Below are positions 54,844 through 63,702 of a stretch of 64,000 nucleotides of DNA, piece by piece. Source of the stretch: Bog-473 sp963751335 (GTDB taxonomy: Bacteria > Actinomycetota > Acidimicrobiia > Acidimicrobiales > RAAP-2); NCBI GenBank assembly GCA_963751335.1, contig CAVVUB010000008.1:1054001-1118000 (forward strand). Reading direction: 5' to 3'. Under the pieces are notes generated by a model. The model ran no database searches. It was not told the DNA's origin and saw nothing but the letters and a program-made list of their open reading frames with translations. Position 1 is the first letter of the stretch. The number at the start of each line of letters is the position of its first letter. Both the position numbers and the translations under genes were made by a program.

Positions 54844-55413
54844 TCAGGCATGGGTAGCTGCAGGGGCTTCGACGGAGTGGGACGGTGTATGGCTGACGTC
54901 AGCGGAGGTCAGAGGACGGGTCCAGCACGCGAACTCGAGCAGGATCCCATCGGGATCCTGGAAGTAGATGCTGCGGACGAACACGCCGGAGTGCAACTCG
55001 TCGCTGATGCCCCACTCGGAGTCGTCGTGGTTTGCCACCTCGGTGCAGTCGATCCCGCGGGCGAGCAGGAGCTCGCGGTACTCGTCGATCTTCTCGGCCG
55101 GGACGTTGAAGGCGACGTGGTTCATGGAGCCGACGGCGCTGGTGAGCTCGCCCTGATCGGGCCGCCCACGCGGGGCACTGACGCCCGGGATGCCGTCGGG
55201 GGCATCGGGGAACCAGAAGAAGGCGAGGCAGTCGCCGCCCCCGCAGTCGAAGAAGAAGTGCTGGCCCATGCCGGCCGGCAGCTCGATCGTCTTCACCAAC
55301 GGCATGCCGAGCACGTTCGTGTAGAAGTCCACCGTGCGCTCCATGTCCCGGCAGACGAGGGCCAGGTGGTTGACCCCTCTGAACTCGAATGGACCGCTTG
55401 TGTTCTCAGCCAT
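54844..55413 (-). CDS. VOC-family dioxygenase-like protein
   Basis: The 189-residue product has two halves of the vicinal-oxygen-chelate fold: GVNHLALVCRDMERTVDFYTNVLGMPLVKT with the first His, and SMNHVAFNVPAEKIDEYREL followed by YFQDPDGILLEFACWT with the closing Glu. This is the pattern of extradiol-type dioxygenases or glyoxalases. It is first in a VOC-CMD-lipocalin operon. Aromatic ring cleavage is possible but not shown. Confidence 0.8.
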   Translation of the reverse strand: MAENTSGPFEFRGVNHLALVCRDMERTVDFYTNVLGMPLVKTIELPAGMGQHFFFDCGGGDCLAFFWFPDAPDGIPGVSAPRGRPDQGELTSAVGSMNHVAFNVPAEKIDEYRELLLARGIDCTEVANHDDSEWGISDELHSGVFVRSIYFQDPDGILLEFACWTRPLTSADVSHTPSHSVEAPAATHA

Positions 55414-55530
55414 GGTCTCTGTGCCCTCCCTGTGACCCTCCCGGTGGCCCGCCCCGTGACCATCCCGGTGGCCCGTCCTCGGCCGGTGCCGTCCACATTA
55501 CGCGGCAATCCGCTCGCGACTGTGGGCCGT

Positions 55531-55542
55531 ATGACCGGTCAT
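55531..55542. promoter_or_regulatory. perfect 12-bp palindrome, possible operator
   Basis: ATGACCGGTCAT is fully self-complementary and lies 100 bp before the secreted lipoprotein gene (55642) and 118 bp from the divergent VOC gene. The 228-bp region also holds two copies of CCCGGTGGCCCG near 55438-55470. A regulator site is possible; no partner is known. Confidence 0.35.
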
Positions 55543-55641
55543 GCGACGGGTGGCGAATCCGTGCGGCGATCCGTGCGGTGAACCCGACCACGGCCCGCAC
55601 GGGATGCCCGCAGGCATACCACCGGACGAAAGGACGACGGC

Positions 55642-56403
55642 ATGGCTCGACTGGGTTTGACGGGCAGGTCACAACGGGCAGGGCGATCGAGGAGGTTGCG
55701 ACGGACCCGCCTCGTGGCCGACGGATTGGCCGCCGCCGTGGTCTTGACCGGGGTCACCGTCGGGATGGTGAACGTCGCCCACGCCTCGGGTACGAAGCCC
55801 AAGGCGATCAAGGTGTCGACCACGACGATTCCGAAGATCGGCACCGTGCTGACCACCGCCTCGGGCTTGACCCTGTACCGCTTCACCCAGGACACGAAGG
55901 GGAAGTCGAACTGCACCGGGGTCTGTGCCAAGGCCTGGCCGCCGCTCACCGCGGCGAAGGGCGAGCACGTGGCGGGGCCCAAGGGGGTCAAGGGCCTGTC
56001 GGTGATCAACGTCGGCCACGGACGCTGGCAGGTGGCGTTCCACAGCGTGGCGCTCTACCGCTTCGTCGGTGACAAGAAGAAGGGTCAGGCCCACGGCCAG
56101 GGCCTGGCGAACGAGTGGTTCGCCGCCCTGAAGAGCGGGATCCCAGCGGGCAATGCAGCGCCCGCGACGACGACCACGGCGGCCGCCGGCTCGGCCACGC
56201 CGCCGTCGAGCGCAGCCACGACGGGCGCTCAGACCTCGCCCGCCCCGACGCCGGTGACCCAGATGACCTCGCCGCCGGCGACCCAGACGACCTCGCCGCC
56301 ACCCGCGCCACCTCCTCCGCCTCCGGCGCCGACCACCACCCCGACCACTTCGCCACCGGCACCGACCACCACGACGACGATGGCCGGCGGGTACGGCTAC
56401 TGA
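55642..56403 (+). CDS. secreted 'lipoprotein repeat' (COG4315) protein with a Thr/Pro-rich tail
   Basis: The 253-residue product has a twin-Arg-like basic start (RSQRAGRSRRLRRTR) and a membrane or signal helix (about 25-48). It then has two COG4315 repeats: TASGLTLYRFTQDTKGKSNCTGVCAKAWPPL and VALYRFVGDKKKGQAHGQGLANEWFA. The last 85 residues are Thr/Pro/Ala-rich and end GGYGY. Such proteins are exported and of unknown function. GAAAGGACGACGGC precedes ATG 55642. The next gene starts 2 bp after its stop. Confidence 0.8.
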   Translation: MARLGLTGRSQRAGRSRRLRRTRLVADGLAAAVVLTGVTVGMVNVAHASGTKPKAIKVSTTTIPKIGTVLTTASGLTLYRFTQDTKGKSNCTGVCAKAWPPLTAAKGEHVAGPKGVKGLSVINVGHGRWQVAFHSVALYRFVGDKKKGQAHGQGLANEWFAALKSGIPAGNAAPATTTTAAAGSATPPSSAATTGAQTSPAPTPVTQMTSPPATQTTSPPPAPPPPPPAPTTTPTTSPPAPTTTTTMAGGYGY

Positions 56404-56405
56404 GC

Positions 56406-57506
56406 GTGCGAGGCCTCGGGGTCACCGCCCCGGCCCGGATCTGGCTGCTGCTGGGCGTCACCGCGGCGCTCGTCGTCGCCGGTTGGCACGCGCTGTCGGG
56501 TGCCCCGGGTGCCCCGGGTGGCCCGTGGCACGCCGTGCTGGCGGAGGGCACCGTTCTGGTGGGACCGGCGGTGCTGGTCCTGGTGCTGGTGGCCGTCGTC
56601 GCCGAGCAGCTGTGGCCGGCCGAGCGCCGGCCGCTCAACGCGCCGGGCCATCGTCAGGACCTGGCCTATCTGGGGCTCTACGCGCTGGTGGCCGTGCCTG
56701 CGGTGACACTGATCGGGACAGGGGCCGCGGTGGCGCTGTCCCGGGTCGACCACGGCTTCACGCTGCATCCGCTCGACGGATTGCCCCGGTGGGCGCTGGT
56801 CGTCGCGGTGTTGGTGTTGATGGACGGGGCCAACTGGGCATCGCATTGGCTCAATCACCGGGTGGAGACGTTCTGGCGTTTCCACGCGCTGCATCACTCG
56901 CAGGAGGAGATGAGCATCCTCACCTCCTTTCGGGCACATCCGGTGGTGCACACCAGCTTCCAGCTGGCCGCACTGCCTTTAGTCGTCCTCGGCACCGGAG
57001 GCGCGGTGCCGGCCTGGGTGCTCGTGGGCTACATCGTGCTGAGCACGGTGCCCCATGCCAACGTGAACTGGCGCTTCGGCCCGCTTCGCTACGTCGTGGT
57101 GACGCCGGCGTATCACCGTCTGCACCACGACCGCTCCGACGTCCGTGGGGTGAACCTGGGCACGGTGCTCGTCCTGTGGGACGTGCTGGCCGGGCTGGCC
57201 GTGTTTCCCACCCGAGGCGCCGTGCCTGTCCGGACCGGACTGGGTGGGCGTCCCTTGCCGGTGGAGCAGAGCGTGGATGGGTCGGGCCGCGTGGGTTGGT
57301 TCCCCATCATGGTGCAACAGCTGGCCTCCCCCATCCGGGGAGATGGCGTTTCCGAGCCGCTCACGCCGCGGGCTCCGCAGCGACTCGGCGTTCAGGCACT
57401 GCTGCAGCGGCCCGTGCTGCAGCCGGCGCTGCTCAAGGTGGGCGGCGTGACGGCGACGGCGAGGGCGAGGGCGACGTTGAGGATGACGGTGGATCGGAAT
57501 GAATGA
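56406..57506 (+). CDS. sterol desaturase / fatty-acid hydroxylase family protein
   Basis: The 366-residue membrane protein has 4-6 helices and the His clusters of the diiron family: HWLNHRVETFWRFHALHHS, then HANVNWRFG and YHRLHHDRSD. These hold the two irons of sterol desaturases and lipid hydroxylases. GTG 56406 is used. It lies 2 bp after the lipoprotein gene and overlaps the next gene by 8 bp. The tail of about 90 residues is basic and Ala/Arg-rich. Hydroxylation of a hopanoid, carotenoid or fatty acid is possible. Confidence 0.85.
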   Translation: MRGLGVTAPARIWLLLGVTAALVVAGWHALSGAPGAPGGPWHAVLAEGTVLVGPAVLVLVLVAVVAEQLWPAERRPLNAPGHRQDLAYLGLYALVAVPAVTLIGTGAAVALSRVDHGFTLHPLDGLPRWALVVAVLVLMDGANWASHWLNHRVETFWRFHALHHSQEEMSILTSFRAHPVVHTSFQLAALPLVVLGTGGAVPAWVLVGYIVLSTVPHANVNWRFGPLRYVVVTPAYHRLHHDRSDVRGVNLGTVLVLWDVLAGLAVFPTRGAVPVRTGLGGRPLPVEQSVDGSGRVGWFPIMVQQLASPIRGDGVSEPLTPRAPQRLGVQALLQRPVLQPALLKVGGVTATARARATLRMTVDRNE

Positions 57507-57966
57507 CTCGATACTGCGCTGGTTGACCCGGCCCGTGGCGGGCGCCGCGCCAAGTTGGGTGGCCGTGGTGGTGGCCGCGCTCTTCATGGTGGCCTCGGCG
57601 TTCATCCACATCCACCTGTGGGACATCGCCTACCGCCACGTGGCCACGCTCGGTCCGCTCTTCTTGGTGCAGGCGGTCGCAGCCCTGGTGGGTGCCGTCG
57701 TGCTGGTCGTCCTGCGCTGGGTCGTGGTCGCCATCGGTTGCACCGTCCTGATGCTGGGAACCGTGGTGGGGTTCATCCTGGCCGACACGGTTGGCCTCTT
57801 CGGGTTCAAGCTGCCGGTGGTGACGTCGTGGGCCTACGAGGCGCTGGTGACCGAGTTGCTCTCTGCGGTCGTCCTGGCGTTCCTGGTCGTGCGGTCTTGG
57901 AAGCAGGAGCGTTCCGGATCGCAGGCGGGCGATCGGTCCAAGCCGATCGGCGTGGCCGGGGCATAG
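57499..57966 (+). CDS. small four-helix membrane protein
   Basis: I do not recognise this 155-residue protein. It has four likely helices: about 20-42 (WVAVVVAALFMVASAFIHIH), 50-70, 73-95 and 108-130. A short basic tail follows. ATG 57499 overlaps the preceding gene by 8 bp, so it is part of the lipoprotein-desaturase operon. It may be a helper or electron-transfer partner of the hydroxylase; this is a guess from context. Confidence 0.6.
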   Translation: MNDSILRWLTRPVAGAAPSWVAVVVAALFMVASAFIHIHLWDIAYRHVATLGPLFLVQAVAALVGAVVLVVLRWVVVAIGCTVLMLGTVVGFILADTVGLFGFKLPVVTSWAYEALVTELLSAVVLAFLVVRSWKQERSGSQAGDRSKPIGVAGA

Positions 57967-58037
57967 GCAACTCCCGACACCGCTCTGACGGACGGGGGAG
58001 CCTGGTTCGGGAGCTCACGCAACGATCCGGTGAGCCC

Positions 58038-58079
58038 GAGTTCCGAGCCCTGAGTTCCGAGCCCTGAGTTCCGAGCTTT
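58038..58079 (+). repeat. 14-bp tandem repeat, three units
   Basis: GAGTTCCGAGCCCT occurs at 58038-58051 and 58052-58065 and, as GAGTTCCGAGCTTT, at 58066-58079. It lies in the 212-bp gap before the deazaflavin reductase gene. Confidence 0.85.
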
Positions 58080-58178
58080 GAGACGTCGCCGTTGCCCCCG
58101 GCCAGCCCGTGGCCATTCCGGCTGCGCGAGGGCGCCAGCCCAGTGACGTCGAATTGGGCCGGTACGGTGGAACCGGAC

Positions 58179-58715
58179 ATGCCCACGCCGAATCCGACTC
58201 CGAATCCGACGCCGAACCCGACACCACCACCGGTGACGCTGCCACCGACCTCCCCACCGCCACACCACAAGCTCTCCGCGAGAATCGGCTGGAAGATCCT
58301 CAACCGCCTCCACAAAGGCGCGCTCCGCATCACCGGTGGCCGCTGGCCGGCCACTCTCCGCGGCATGCCGGCCGTCGAGCTCGAGACCATCGGGCGCAGG
58401 ACCGGCCAGGTCCGGTCCACCATGCTCACCTCGCCGGTGCACGATGACAGCCGGGTCGTCCTCGTCGCCTCACGGGGTGGGTCTGACCACCACCCGGCGT
58501 GGTACGTGAACCTGAGCGCCCATCCCGACGTGAAGGTGACCATGTACGGCGAGAGCCGCCAGATGCGAGCCCGCACGGCCTCACCACAGGAGAAGGCGTC
58601 GCTCTGGCCCGAGATCGTCGCCGTCTACAAGAACTACGAGGGGTATCAGAAGCGCTCGAGTCGGGACATCCCCGTCGTGATCTGCGAGCCGCCGCCGGCG
58701 CAACGGCCCGCCTGA
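58179..58715 (+). CDS. deazaflavin (F420)-dependent nitroreductase-family protein
   Basis: The product (about 178 residues) has the split-barrel of the Ddn family: LETIGRRTGQVRSTMLTSPVHDDSRVVLVASRGGSDHHPAWYVNLSAHPDVKV and a final DIPVVICEPP. Members bind F420H2 and reduce quinones or lactones. The first 28 residues are a Thr/Pro/Asn run (TPNPTPNPTPNP) from a hexanucleotide repeat and are not family-like. The start chosen is ATG 58179. Confidence 0.8.
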   Translation: MPTPNPTPNPTPNPTPPPVTLPPTSPPPHHKLSARIGWKILNRLHKGALRITGGRWPATLRGMPAVELETIGRRTGQVRSTMLTSPVHDDSRVVLVASRGGSDHHPAWYVNLSAHPDVKVTMYGESRQMRARTASPQEKASLWPEIVAVYKNYEGYQKRSSRDIPVVICEPPPAQRPA

Positions 58716-58801
58716 GCCGGGAGGACACGCAGGACCGCAGGTGTGCACCCCCCTCGAGGCGCCCGGTCGGCCTCTCCGGCCCGGCCACTACGCTGCGCTC
58801 A

Positions 58802-59260
58802 ATGTCGCTCGAGCCCTCCGGGGATGCCAACGCCCTCGCCAACACCAACACCAACGCCAACGCCGACGCTGATCCCGCCTTCGACCTCAGCCTGGCCGTC
58901 TCGCAACTGGCCTCGAACAGCACCGATCTGCACATCATGCTCAAGCTGCTGGTGTCGCAACTGTCCGACGCATTGGGCAACCGCATGATGGTGGAGCGGG
59001 CCGGCGGCCGCTTCCGCAAGAGCGACGAGATCAAGTCGGTCCGGATCACCTTGGGCGACGACACCCTCGAAGCGGCCGTCGACGGGCCGTCGGTGCGCTG
59101 CAGCATCGGCCACGCCTCGGGCGGGATCCGGATTCGCAGTGAGCAGGTCGGGATGGACGTGTGGCTTACCCGACTGCTCTCCACCCTCCAGGCCGAAGCG
59201 CAAACCAGCGAGCAGACCCGCCAGGCGCTGGAGAACATCGTGATCGGAGGATCATCGTGA
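58802..59260 (+). CDS. protein of unknown function, first of the YbjQ operon
   Basis: I do not recognise this 152-residue protein. After an Asn/Ala/Thr run (residues about 11-24, from a hexanucleotide repeat) it is mostly helical with LHIMLKLLVSQLSDALGNRMMVERAGGRFRKSDEIKS, then a beta part EAAVDGPSVRCSIGHASGGIRIRSE. Its stop overlaps the next gene's GTG, so it is translated with the three YbjQ-type genes. It may be a partner or regulator of them. Confidence 0.65.
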   Translation: MSLEPSGDANALANTNTNANADADPAFDLSLAVSQLASNSTDLHIMLKLLVSQLSDALGNRMMVERAGGRFRKSDEIKSVRITLGDDTLEAAVDGPSVRCSIGHASGGIRIRSEQVGMDVWLTRLLSTLQAEAQTSEQTRQALENIVIGGSS

Positions 59261-60087
59261 CGGATCCACAAGCCCAACCCCAACCCAAAGCCGCCCAACC
59301 GCCATCCGACCTCCCCAAGGACGCCGCCCACCGCCTCGAGGAGCTCGAACACGGCCTGTTCACCTCTGACCTGTCGGTCAACGAATTCCTCCTCGTCAAG
59401 GAGGCCGGGTTTCACCCTCTGGGATTCGTGATGGGCTCGTCGATCTACCACATCGGGATCCAGACTAGGAAGTGGGGCGAGAGTCAGGAGCTGTCCAAGC
59501 TCACCGAGGCCATGTACACGGCGCGCGAGCTCGCCATGACCCGGATGGAGGAGGAGGCGGAGGAGCTCGGCGCCGACGGCGTGGTGGGCGTGCGGCTCGA
59601 TGTGAATTACTACGAGTGGGGCAACGACTCCGCCGAGTTCATCGCCTTCGGCACCGCGGTCAAGGCGGAGGACGGCACCTCGTACCTCAACGCCCTCGGC
59701 AAACCGTTCACCTCGGACCTCTCGGGTCAGGACTTCTGGACGCTCATGCAGACCGGTCATGTCCCCCAGGGTCTCGTCATGGGCACCTGCGTCTTCCACA
59801 TCGCGCACCGCAAGCTGACCCAGGCCCTCGGCTCCATGGGACAGAACGTCGAGCTGCCCAACTTCACCCAGGCCCTCTACGAGGCCCGCGAGCTCGCCAT
59901 GACCCGCATGCAGGACGAGGCCAGCCGCCTCAACGCCAGCGGCATCGTCGGCGTGCGCCTCGAGGAGAAGTCGCACCAGTGGGGCTCGCACACCATCGAG
60001 TTCCTGGCGCTCGGCACGGCGGTCACCAAGGTGAGCGGCGAGGTGACCCTGCCCAAGCCCACCACGATCATCTCCTTGGACAACTGA
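59257..60087 (+). CDS. double YbjQ-type (heavy-metal-binding domain) protein, paralogue 1
   Basis: The 276-residue product has two tandem YbjQ-like domains (about 30-140 and 150-265). Each starts TSDLS..., and each ends in the signature ARELAMTRM...GVRL (TARELAMTRMEEEAEELGADG and EARELAMTRMQDEASRLNASG). E. coli YbjQ forms a pentamer with one such domain, and the family is annotated as heavy-metal-binding although its role is unproven. It overlaps both neighbours and forms one unit with two more double-domain paralogues. Confidence 0.75.
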   Translation: MTDPQAQPQPKAAQPPSDLPKDAAHRLEELEHGLFTSDLSVNEFLLVKEAGFHPLGFVMGSSIYHIGIQTRKWGESQELSKLTEAMYTARELAMTRMEEEAEELGADGVVGVRLDVNYYEWGNDSAEFIAFGTAVKAEDGTSYLNALGKPFTSDLSGQDFWTLMQTGHVPQGLVMGTCVFHIAHRKLTQALGSMGQNVELPNFTQALYEARELAMTRMQDEASRLNASGIVGVRLEEKSHQWGSHTIEFLALGTAVTKVSGEVTLPKPTTIISLDN

Positions 60088-61046
60088 TGCCCGACGGGGA
60101 CAGCCCGACGTTGGGCAGCCCGCCGCCCGATGCCGTGACGAGCACGGCCGGCGGCCCCCAGGGCGATCTGCCCGAGGCGGCACTGCGCCGTCTGGACTCC
60201 GACACCTTCTCCTCGGGCCTGAGTGTGCCCGACTTCGCCGCCTGCCTCGAGCTGGGTCTCCAACCCGTCTCGCTCGTGCAGGGCTTCTGTGTCATGCAGT
60301 GGGGCTGGTACGGCCGGGGCTCGTCCTACATGCGCGGCATGAACCCCTACGGCGGTCCGAGCAATGCGGACGCTTACACCGAGACGTACCGCTGCCCGCA
60401 CGGCTACGTCAGCGCCGAACACCGCACCTGGGGTCAGAACTTCGAACAGCCCTGGGTCGAGGAGGCCTGGACGTCCGGCTACATGAGCGCCTACAACCGC
60501 ATGCTCGAGGAGGCCCGGCTGCACGGCGCCCACGGGGTGATCGGCGTGGTCGACCGCATCTCGCCGGTCGCCGACACCGGAAACACCGAGTTCCACTTCC
60601 TGGGCACCGCCGTCGTCGTCGAGGACGGGCCGCCCCCCGCCGGCGGCGCGCCCTGGAGCACCTATCTGGCCGGGCAGCGGCTCACCAAGTCGATCGAGGC
60701 CGGGTTCATGCCCATCTCCATCGTCGCCGCCCTGGCCTCGGTGCGGGTCTGGGCCTACTGCATGACCGAGTACCAGATGGAGGGCTCCATGGGTTGGGGC
60801 TCCCCGCAGCCGACCGTGGTCGACCAGATCAGCCGGGCTCACATGGCCGTGCGCCAGCTCGCCCGCAAGCACGTGCGCCAGCAGCTGATGGGCGACGAGC
60901 TCCACGGGGCCCGCATCGAGGTGGACGGCCGCGACCTCGCCCAGGGCGACGAGGTGATCGACTGCACGCTGCGCGGCAACCGGGTGCGCCGCTTCAAGGA
61001 CTACGACGAGATCCCCGCTCCTCGACCCACGGTGCGCCTCGGATGA
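60087..61046 (+). CDS. double YbjQ-type protein, paralogue 2 (diverged)
   Basis: The 319-residue product keeps the two-domain plan: SSGLSVPDFAACLELGLQPVSLVQG, SAYNRMLEEARLHGAHGVIGVVDR, then TYLAGQRLTKSIEAGFMPISIVA and RQLARKHVRQQLMGDELHGARIEVDG. The second domain has drifted most. Domain 1 has an insert rich in Gly, Tyr and Trp (GWYGRGSSYMRGMNPYGG). The start overlaps the preceding stop (TGATG) and its stop overlaps the next ATG (ATGA). Confidence 0.7.
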   Translation: MPDGDSPTLGSPPPDAVTSTAGGPQGDLPEAALRRLDSDTFSSGLSVPDFAACLELGLQPVSLVQGFCVMQWGWYGRGSSYMRGMNPYGGPSNADAYTETYRCPHGYVSAEHRTWGQNFEQPWVEEAWTSGYMSAYNRMLEEARLHGAHGVIGVVDRISPVADTGNTEFHFLGTAVVVEDGPPPAGGAPWSTYLAGQRLTKSIEAGFMPISIVAALASVRVWAYCMTEYQMEGSMGWGSPQPTVVDQISRAHMAVRQLARKHVRQQLMGDELHGARIEVDGRDLAQGDEVIDCTLRGNRVRRFKDYDEIPAPRPTVRLG

Positions 61047-61951
61047 GCCCCCCCAGCCCCCTGAGCACCGCGGGCACCCAGGACGCCCCCGACACCAAGG
61101 CCGAGATGCGCAAGGGCGCCGCTGCCCTCGCCCAGGCGGCACCGCCGACCAACGCCCGGGGGATCACCTCGGACCTCTCCGTCGACGAGGCCCTCCTGCT
61201 CCACGGCGGCGGCTGGGAGCCGCTCGACCTGGTCTGCGGGGTCGCCGTCTGCTCCATTCCCTACGGGGTCTGGAGTTATGGCGGCTACGGCGGCGGGAGC
61301 GCGATCGGCATCGCCTCGGACGCCAACAACATCGCCATGGGCGAGGCGGTGGCCCAGATCCGCGCCGAGTGCGGCAAGGTCAAGGGCTACGGGGTCGTGG
61401 GCGTCCAGGTCGAGGTCAGCCTGCGCCAGCATCACGTCGACGTGGAGCTCGTCGGCACCGCGGTGCGTCCCATGCAACGGCCCGGACAGGGCCAAGACGC
61501 CGCATTGGCCATGCCCTTCGTGTCCGACCTCTCTGCCCGCGACTTCACCCTCCTGCTCCGGGCCGGCTGGATGCCCGTTGGCCTGGCCTTCGGCACCGCC
61601 TTCGCCTACGCCCCGCGGCGCGGCGCCGGCGCCGCCATGCGCCAGTCGACCCAGAACGTCGAGCTCACCAACTACACCCAGGCCATGTACGCGGCCCGGG
61701 AGTCGGCCATGGAGCGGATGCAGCACTCTGCCCTCCAGGCCGGGGGGCAGGGCGTGGTCGAGGTCAAGGTCACCGAGGGTCCCGTCGCCTTCGCCCGCCA
61801 CTCCATCGGCTTCACCGCCTGGGGCACCGCCGTGAAGCTGGTGGCCGAGGCGCACCAGTCCATCCAGCCCCAGGTTGTCCTCCCGCTCGATGACGCGGTG
61901 GTGAGCTTCGAGGCCGAGAGTCTGCGCAGTGCAACACAGGGGAGGCATTGA
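61043..61951 (+). CDS. double YbjQ-type protein, paralogue 3
   Basis: The 302-residue product has two domains: TSDLSVDEALLLHGGGWEPLDLVCG with AEVAQIRAECGKVKGYGVVGVQVEV-like segments, and SDLSARDFTLLLRAGWMPVGLAFGTAFAYAP with QAMYAARESAMERMQHSALQAGGQG. It is closest to paralogue 1 in its second domain (shared STQNVELTNYTQA). Gly/Tyr-rich loops (WSYGGYGGG) lie in domain 1. It overlaps both neighbours. Confidence 0.7.
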   Translation: MSPPSPLSTAGTQDAPDTKAEMRKGAAALAQAAPPTNARGITSDLSVDEALLLHGGGWEPLDLVCGVAVCSIPYGVWSYGGYGGGSAIGIASDANNIAMGEAVAQIRAECGKVKGYGVVGVQVEVSLRQHHVDVELVGTAVRPMQRPGQGQDAALAMPFVSDLSARDFTLLLRAGWMPVGLAFGTAFAYAPRRGAGAAMRQSTQNVELTNYTQAMYAARESAMERMQHSALQAGGQGVVEVKVTEGPVAFARHSIGFTAWGTAVKLVAEAHQSIQPQVVLPLDDAVVSFEAESLRSATQGRH

Positions 61952-62361
61952 TGAGTCCGACCAGAGATTGGGAGTCCTGGGCCCGCACCTTCGAGTCCAT
62001 CGCCGGGCCCGAGGAGTTCGCTGCTCTCTTCGCGCCGAGCGGTCGTTTCCGCGATCCGGTGACCCCGTGGACGACCGACCTGCACAAGGTGGCCACGGAC
62101 ACCGACGCCATCTTCCCGGATTGGAACCAGCGGGTCGACCGCATCCGCGGCGGTGAGGACTGGGCCTTCTTCGAGTGGACGGGGACGGGCACCTTCAACG
62201 CCGGCGAGGGCAAGGCGGGCATCCCCATCGAGATGACCGGCGCCACCGTGATCGACGTCGACGAGGCCGGCAAGGTCACCGACTGGCGCGACTATCTCGA
62301 CACCAACGAGCCCACCCAGCAGATTCAGAACGGGCTCGAACGGGCCCTCGAAGGCGGCTGA
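61951..62361 (+). CDS. SnoaL-like / NTF2-fold protein
   Basis: The 136-residue product has the NTF2-like cone: WESWARTFESIAGPEEFAALFAPSGRFRDPVTP and FEWTGTGTFNAGEGK, ending TDWRDYLDTNEPTQQI. Such proteins are isomerases, cyclases or binding proteins. GGAGG at 61941-61945 and a TGATG overlap with the previous gene tie it to the YbjQ operon. A steroid-isomerase-like role is possible but not shown. Confidence 0.75.
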   Translation: MSPTRDWESWARTFESIAGPEEFAALFAPSGRFRDPVTPWTTDLHKVATDTDAIFPDWNQRVDRIRGGEDWAFFEWTGTGTFNAGEGKAGIPIEMTGATVIDVDEAGKVTDWRDYLDTNEPTQQIQNGLERALEGG

Positions 62362-62400
62362 GCGTAACTCAGTCTGCGCCGAACTCAGTCTCCGCCGAAC

Positions 62401-63492
62401 TCAGTCTGAGCCCTCGGCCGCCACCGACTTCACGTGCGCCATCCTGGCGTCGCGGGCCTCGTCCAGATCCTCCGCCGCCTTCTCGTCGCTCGCCATCTCG
62501 GCGTCGATGTCCGAATCGGCAAAGCCGATCACGCCCATCGACTCGAAGGCCGTGCGCAATTTCGGACCCCAGAGCCCGATGTCACGCAGGATGGGCACGA
62601 TCCGCATGAACAAGAAGTTGCGGAACTCGCGCAGCGTGTCGCTGTTGTCGACGTAGGTGGCGATCTCGGGCGGCAGCTCCAGGCGCTCCCACACCTCCTC
62701 GCCCAAGAACCGGTCCCGCATGAGGTGGCAGGCCTCGATGCAGAAGGTCTCCCGGTCGTCGCGCTCGGCCTGGCTCAGCTGCGGGTAGTAGTCGCGCAGG
62801 GCCAGCCGCCCGAACATCACGTGTCGGGCCTCGTCCTGCATGACGTAGGCGTTGAGCGCCTTGGCCAGCGGGTCGGTGGCGTTGTTGCGGATGATCCCGA
62901 AGGCGGCCAGGGCCAGCCCCTCGATGAGCACCTGCATGCCCAGATACGTCATGTCCCAGCGGCTGTCGGAGATGACGTCGTCGAGCAGCGCCTTGAGGTG
63001 CGGGTTGAGCGGGTACACGAGCTGCACCTTCTCGTGCAGATAGCGGCTGTAGACCTCGACGTGGCGTGCCTCGTCGATGACCTGGGTCGCCGCGTAGAAC
63101 TTCGAGTCGACGTCGGGGACCGTCTGCACGATCTTGGCCGTGCAGATCAGCGCGCCCTGCTCGCCGTGCATGAACTGGCTGAAGCGCCACGCCTCGGAGT
63201 GCCGGCGCACCTCACCTTTGCGCTCGTCGGACATGTTGTCCCACCACTCCGTGCCGAAGATCGGGATGATCTCGTCGGGCATGCCGACCGGGTTGTTCAG
63301 GTCGACCTCCTGGCTCCAGTCGAGCCGGTCGCTGCCGATCCACTGGCGCCGCGTCCCCTTGTCGTAGAGGCGCAGCAACTGGTCCCGCCCACCCGTGTAG
63401 TTGAAGTCGAACATGGTGGTCGACGGCGACTCGATGCCCCACTTCGGCTCGAACGCCATGTCCGCATCGGACACGGTCGGGTTGGTGGCCAT
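62401..63492 (-). CDS. ferritin-like diiron protein (AurF-type)
   Basis: The 363-residue product has a ferritin-like four-helix bundle with two diiron motifs: FMHGEQGALICTAKI, then VIDEARHVEVYSRYL, and later YVMQDEARHVMFGRLALRDY. The E-x-x-H patterns suit an N-oxygenase or oxidase such as AurF. It converges with the SnoaL-like gene (gap 39 bp with a repeated AACTCAGTCT word). Substrate unknown. Confidence 0.8.
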   Translation of the reverse strand: MATNPTVSDADMAFEPKWGIESPSTTMFDFNYTGGRDQLLRLYDKGTRRQWIGSDRLDWSQEVDLNNPVGMPDEIIPIFGTEWWDNMSDERKGEVRRHSEAWRFSQFMHGEQGALICTAKIVQTVPDVDSKFYAATQVIDEARHVEVYSRYLHEKVQLVYPLNPHLKALLDDVISDSRWDMTYLGMQVLIEGLALAAFGIIRNNATDPLAKALNAYVMQDEARHVMFGRLALRDYYPQLSQAERDDRETFCIEACHLMRDRFLGEEVWERLELPPEIATYVDNSDTLREFRNFLFMRIVPILRDIGLWGPKLRTAFESMGVIGFADSDIDAEMASDEKAAEDLDEARDARMAHVKSVAAEGSD

Positions 63493-63702
63493 GGTGTCCC
63501 CTTGCTTCCTTCTGCACGGCGGCGCGAGGCCGTCGTTGCCGCGCCACGCTACCTCGTTGTCCGTTCCAGGTCCTGGGGTGGCCGCCCCGCGGCGCCGGAA
63601 CGGCCGCCTCCTGGGTGTGTCCTGGGCGCCGCCCGGGGCTGGTGACCCAAGGCGCTCGGCGTCAGGAGGATCTGCTCACACCGGTACCTTCACAGCGTCT
63701 GC

